This document shows positions 6,619 to 9,519 of a DNA stretch of 9,519 bases, piece by piece; positions within the stretch are counted from its first letter, which is position 1; every line of letters starts with the position of its first letter. Below the pieces are notes generated by a model, which was not told where the DNA came from, searched no databases, and worked only from the letters and a program-made list of their open reading frames with translations. The translations under genes were made by a program, and so were the position numbers. Source of the DNA: Opitutales bacterium (GTDB lineage: Bacteria > Verrucomicrobiota > Verrucomicrobiia > Opitutales > Opitutaceae); NCBI GenBank assembly GCA_021772595.1, contig JAJFLS010000283.1, positions 1 through 9,519 on the forward strand. The letters are read 5' to 3'.

Positions 6619-6737
6619 TCGTCACAAAGCGGACATTTCTTAACGAGAATCGACGCGCGAAATCCCTCTATCCGAACCATCGAAAATCAAGCGCCCGACA
6701 CGTGCTTCGGCTTGAGTAAAAACTACAGAAATCACTA

Positions 6738-6832
6738 AGAGGGTGTCCGAAAGGTTGGTTTCTAAATTTCAAAAGGTAGGGAGGACCGGCTCAGTCCTCC
6801 TTACCAATCTGCATGCTTTTTGGGCACTCTCT
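6738..6832. repeat. Nested inverted-repeat element (MITE- or REP-like)
   Basis: The outer ends AGAGGGTGTCCGAAA (6738-6752) and the reverse complement of 6818-6832 (AGAGAGTGCCCAAAA) match at 12 of 15 positions. Inside lies a second inverted repeat, GGTAGGGAGGAC (6775-6786) against GTCCTCCTTACC (6794-6805), 11 of 12, with a 7-nt loop. About 95 bp, no coding capacity. The outer GGTGTCCGAAA type of end resembles terminal repeats of IS5-like elements, so a non-autonomous MITE is plausible. The inner GTAGGGAGGAC hairpin resembles the REP heads elsewhere in the window. It sits in the probable malQ promoter or leader region. Confidence 0.6.
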
Positions 6833-6943
6833 AATCAAAACCTTGCCGTTTGCGGATCGAGTCCTTTTGTAGCACTTCGCACAAGCAAGGAGCTTCGACT
6901 TTGAACGCGAACTTCAGCAACTACAGAAATCGAGAGACCACAC

Positions 6944-8494
6944 GTGAAATCACCGTTATTCAACTGGCTAGACCACAGAGCCGCAGGCGTACTGCTGCAC
7001 CCCACCTCGCTTCCGGGCGACTACGGCATCGGCACGCTCAGCAACCATTGCTTCGAGTTCATCGATTTCCTAGCAGACGCCGGTTTCAAGTACTGGCAGA
7101 TCTGTCCGCTCGGGCCGACTGGATTCGGCGATTCGCCCTACCAGTCGTTCTCTTCCTTCGCAGGTAATCCCTATCTGATTTCCCTGCGCGCGCTGAACGC
7201 ACAGGAACTTCTGGACGACAGCATCCTCGAAGACCTCTCGACTCTGCCTCGCTCTTTCGTCGACTACGGAGCGTTGTACAATGCGAAATGGCCCGTGCTC
7301 GATGCGGTCTACGAGACCTTCGTTCGCGGCGAAAAGAAGATCCTCCCCTACGGGAGCTTCGACGCATTCAAAGACAAGAACGCTCACTGGCTGGAGCCGT
7401 TCGCGTACTTCCAAGCCTTGAAGCAGCATTTCGACGGGGCTCCCTGGTTCGATTGGCCAGCCGAATTCCTGAGCTACCAGGAAGCCCCGGAAAACGCGCT
7501 CCGCGAAAAGCTCGAGCGAGAGATCGACGCTCAGAGATTCTACCAGTACCTTTTCTTCGGGCAATGGAACGAGGTTCGGGCCCACGCGAAAAAACGCGGC
7601 GTTCAAATCATCGGCGACATCCCGATCTTCGTCGCGATGGACAGCGCCGACGTTTGGCAAAATCAGCAGTTCTTCCAATTCGACAAGAAAACCGGCAAGC
7701 CGATCGCCGTAGCTGGCTGCCCGCCGGACTATTTCTCGGAAGACGGCCAGCTCTGGGGAAATCCGCTCTACGACTGGGACGCGCTCAAAGCCGACGGCTA
7801 CTCCTGGTGGATCGATCGCCTAAACGCCAACTTCGACATGTACGACGTGGTGAGAATCGACCACTTCCGCGGCTTCGATTCGTACTGGAAGATTCCCTAC
7901 GGCTCCAAAACCGCGAAGACCGGCAAGTGGGCGGACGGGCCCGGAATCGATTTTTTCAACGTGATCAAAAAGAAGGTCAAACACTGCAAGCTCATCGCCG
8001 AAGATCTCGGCGAGCTAACCGACAGCGTGCGCGAATTGCGACGCGACACCGGCCTGCCCGGGATGGCCATTCTCCAATTCGCTTTTGGCGGAGAGTCGGA
8101 CAACTATTACCTGCCCCACAACGTCCAATCCAATACCGTGCTGTACCCAGGTACCCATGACAACGACACGAGCCTAGGCTGGTACGAATCCCTCGACAAG
8201 AACGCCCAAGACCACGCGCGACGCTACTTCGATGTGAGCGGCGAGAATATCGGCTGGGATATGTTGAGAGCCGCCTACAAGTCCGTCGCCAAGCTTTCGG
8301 TCATTCCCTTGCAAGACATTCTCAGCCTCGACAGCGAAGGCCGTTTCAACACTCCCGGCGTCGCGCAGGGCAACTGGCAGTGGCGCTACAGCCCCGAGCA
8401 GCTGAAAAGCCTGAAGGGCGACACGACCCGCTATCTGAATATGCTCGCCGAACTCTGCTACCGCGAAGGCAAGCCGGCCTCCAATACTATTTGA
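6944..8494 (+). CDS. malQ: 4-alpha-glucanotransferase (amylomaltase, GH77)
   Basis: A 516-residue cytoplasmic enzyme that transfers alpha-1,4-glucan segments between maltodextrins, in glycogen and maltodextrin metabolism. The N-terminus GVLLHPTSLPGDYGIGTL (15-32) is the typical GH77 opening, followed by CPLGPTGFGDSPYQSFSSFAGNPYLI (starting near 55). Catalytic groups are all present: Asp306 in VRIDHFRGF (nucleophile), Glu353 in AEDLGEL (acid/base) and Asp406 in GTHDNDT (transition-state stabiliser). The short amylomaltase-type form (about 500 aa) lacks the N-terminal extension of E. coli MalQ. The start is GTG at 6944, the only start between the upstream in-frame stop and the conserved N-terminus; its ribosome site is weak. 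No other maltodextrin gene is adjacent, so it appears to be monocistronic. Confidence 0.97.
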   Translation: MKSPLFNWLDHRAAGVLLHPTSLPGDYGIGTLSNHCFEFIDFLADAGFKYWQICPLGPTGFGDSPYQSFSSFAGNPYLISLRALNAQELLDDSILEDLSTLPRSFVDYGALYNAKWPVLDAVYETFVRGEKKILPYGSFDAFKDKNAHWLEPFAYFQALKQHFDGAPWFDWPAEFLSYQEAPENALREKLEREIDAQRFYQYLFFGQWNEVRAHAKKRGVQIIGDIPIFVAMDSADVWQNQQFFQFDKKTGKPIAVAGCPPDYFSEDGQLWGNPLYDWDALKADGYSWWIDRLNANFDMYDVVRIDHFRGFDSYWKIPYGSKTAKTGKWADGPGIDFFNVIKKKVKHCKLIAEDLGELTDSVRELRRDTGLPGMAILQFAFGGESDNYYLPHNVQSNTVLYPGTHDNDTSLGWYESLDKNAQDHARRYFDVSGENIGWDMLRAAYKSVAKLSVIPLQDILSLDSEGRFNTPGVAQGNWQWRYSPEQLKSLKGDTTRYLNMLAELCYREGKPASNTI

Positions 8495-8545
8495 ACCGAG
8501 TGGCAAGCGCCTGAAAAGTCGCAATACGCGCAGCTCTCTAATGGG

Positions 8546-8617
8546 AGGAGCGGGTTTATCCCGCGATAACTCTTTCCCTTCTGTCGATCGGATATATCGC
8601 GGGGTAAACCCGCTCCT
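8546..8617. repeat. REP-like inverted pair, copy 3
   Basis: The arms 8546-8568 (AGGAGCGGGTTTATCCCGCG...) and 8595-8617 are inverted copies matching at 22 of 23 positions with a 26-nt loop. On the minus strand the right arm begins TGTAGGAGC. Each arm contains the internal hairpin GCGGG-TTTA-CCCGC. It lies between the convergent malQ and TPR-protein genes. A short tail after it (8629-8643, TTGGACACTTTCTAA) resembles the outer end of the element at 6738-6832. It may act as a bidirectional transcript end. Confidence 0.85.
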
Positions 8618-8724
8618 ACACTAATTTATTGGACACTTTCTAAGCCAACCGGGACCTAAATAGATACGATCACTCAACTACCCGTAGCCGAGCGACTGCG
8701 TCGTTCCGATCGCTCGCGAAACCC

Positions 8725-9519
8725 TCAATTAGCCATTTGCCGCTTCAGCTCGGCCATTCGCAGTCCGATTGACGCGCGACGCTCATCGCGCGGGGCCGCT
8801 TTGAGGAATTTCTGGAGAGCGCCGATGGCGACGTCCACCTTGCCCAGCGATTCCGCGAGATCGGCGACCGTCAGCATCAGATCCACCTGCGCTTCAGGAA
8901 CGGTCGCCTCGATGTCGTAAGCCGCTTTCAAATGCTCGAATGCCTTTTCATCGGATAACCCGAACGTGCGGTAAGCCTCTCCGATCGACCGATGAAATCC
9001 GCGCTGCATGTCAGGAATAACGAGCTGGTCGCCCATAGTCTCCAAGCGCCTGAGCCTCTCGCCCAGCGGGTCGTCTCCATCATTGAGCTCGATCAGCAGG
9101 TACTTGAGAAACGCGAGCTCGCCGAAAAAACGCCGCGGATAGTTCTCGAAAATGTATCGATAGGCCGCCCGAGCCGAATCGATGTCCGGCCGATCCAAGT
9201 GGCGATGGAAGATTTGAGCCAAATAGTACGCCGAAGCGAGACCGACATCGTCGTTCGGATTGATGTCGAAGAGAGTGTCGAATCTCGTTTTCGCCAAAAG
9301 CGCGTTCTCCTCCATCAGCGGTTGGCGAAACATGACTTCCAGGGCCTTCGCGTAGGTTCGCAGCCGCTCGTTCCCCGTGCTCCGCGCCCTGAGATCGTTG
9401 ATCTCCGGAGATCCCGAACTGTAGAGCAGGAGCGCTTCCACCGCCCACTCTTCCGCTGCTTCGACTTGGCTGCCGCAGAGAAACACGCCGGCAGTTAGGG
9501 CCAGCGTGGCGATATCCCG
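8725..9519 (-). CDS. Exported TPR-like repeat protein, start beyond right edge
   Basis: The frame stays open to the window edge. A GTG at 9486 could be taken as start, but the residues before it continue a signal peptide: ATLALTAGVFLCG forms the hydrophobic core and VEA-AEE a likely cleavage site. The true start therefore lies outside the window. The mature part is alpha-helical with degenerate tetratricopeptide-like pairs, for example IDSARAAYRYIFENYP, and near the end LAESLGKVDVAIGALQKFLK followed by a similar helix. Such proteins act as periplasmic or envelope protein-protein scaffolds, and the particular role cannot be told. Its 3' end converges on malQ with the REP pair between. No catalytic motif seen. 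Confidence 0.8.
   Translation of the reverse strand, partial: RDIATLALTAGVFLCGSQVEAAEEWAVEALLLYSSGSPEINDLRARSTGNERLRTYAKALEVMFRQPLMEENALLAKTRFDTLFDINPNDDVGLASAYYLAQIFHRHLDRPDIDSARAAYRYIFENYPRRFFGELAFLKYLLIELNDGDDPLGERLRRLETMGDQLVIPDMQRGFHRSIGEAYRTFGLSDEKAFEHLKAAYDIEATVPEAQVDLMLTVADLAESLGKVDVAIGALQKFLKAAPRDERRASIGLRMAELKRQMAN

Larger units (their letters stand above)
6378..6943. other. 566-bp divergent intergenic region between nupC and malQ
   Basis: No convincing protein gene lies here. The small open frames on the plus strand have no ribosome site and a random-looking composition. The stretch holds, left to right, a minus-strand intrinsic terminator (6484-6529), a symmetric promoter-like inverted repeat (6581-6618), a nested inverted-repeat element (6738-6832) and a 13-nt direct repeat (6721-6733 and 6919-6931). 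The malQ leader occupies the right end. The motif TCAAGCCGAAG occurs as part of both terminator arms and again, inverted, at 6705-6715. Confidence 0.7.

Noticed and set aside
6841..6890. CCTTGC...GCAAGG inverted repeat in the malQ leader
   Set aside because: Only 6 bp separated by 38 nt, within chance expectation; no riboswitch or tRNA-like fold is apparent.
7288..8160. 290-codon Arg-rich frame overlapping malQ on the same strand
   Set aside because: malQ is intact with all catalytic residues over this stretch; the alternate frame has the Arg-rich composition expected of a GC-rich +1/+2 shadow.

Overview
The window looks like an ordinary chromosomal segment of a free-living Gram-negative bacterium, most likely of the Verrucomicrobiota (Opitutae-like). 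That assignment is an inference from the gene set, moderately high GC, small lineage-specific hypothetical genes and REP-like palindromes; no rRNA or marker gene is present to prove it. I see no rRNA, tRNA, CRISPR array, transposase or phage gene.

Left part (1-1985): a DUF456-type membrane protein runs off the left edge on the minus strand. A small uncharacterised gene diverges from it. A minus-strand pair follows, a hotdog-fold acyl-CoA thioesterase overlapping by 4 nt a small integral membrane protein. Middle (1986-4443): an HDOD signalling protein lacking the usual HD metal residues converges on a protein with a globular N-terminus and a very acidic Ser/Glu-rich tail. That gene lies behind a small two-TM protein.

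Right-middle (4371-6943): a concentrative nucleoside transporter (NupC/CNT) is followed directly by a nucleoside 2-deoxyribosyltransferase-like gene, a probable nucleoside uptake and base-exchange operon. Upstream lies a 566-bp intergenic region with an intrinsic terminator on the nupC strand, a symmetric promoter-like inverted repeat and a nested inverted-repeat element. Right part (6944-9519): a complete 4-alpha-glucanotransferase (MalQ, GH77) converges on an exported TPR-like protein that starts beyond the right edge.

The most distinctive non-coding signal is a dispersed family of REP-like palindromes beginning GTAGG[AG]GC. There are three inverted pairs with 24-26 nt loops (759-828, 4371-4448, 8546-8617) and a solitary half-copy (386-402). 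Two pairs lie between convergent genes, and the third supplies the stop codon of the deoxyribosyltransferase gene. I found no convincing new multi-gene defence or biosynthetic system. The items most worth checking are the REP family, the nupC leader or small RNA, and the repeated F-D/N-P motif in the acidic protein.
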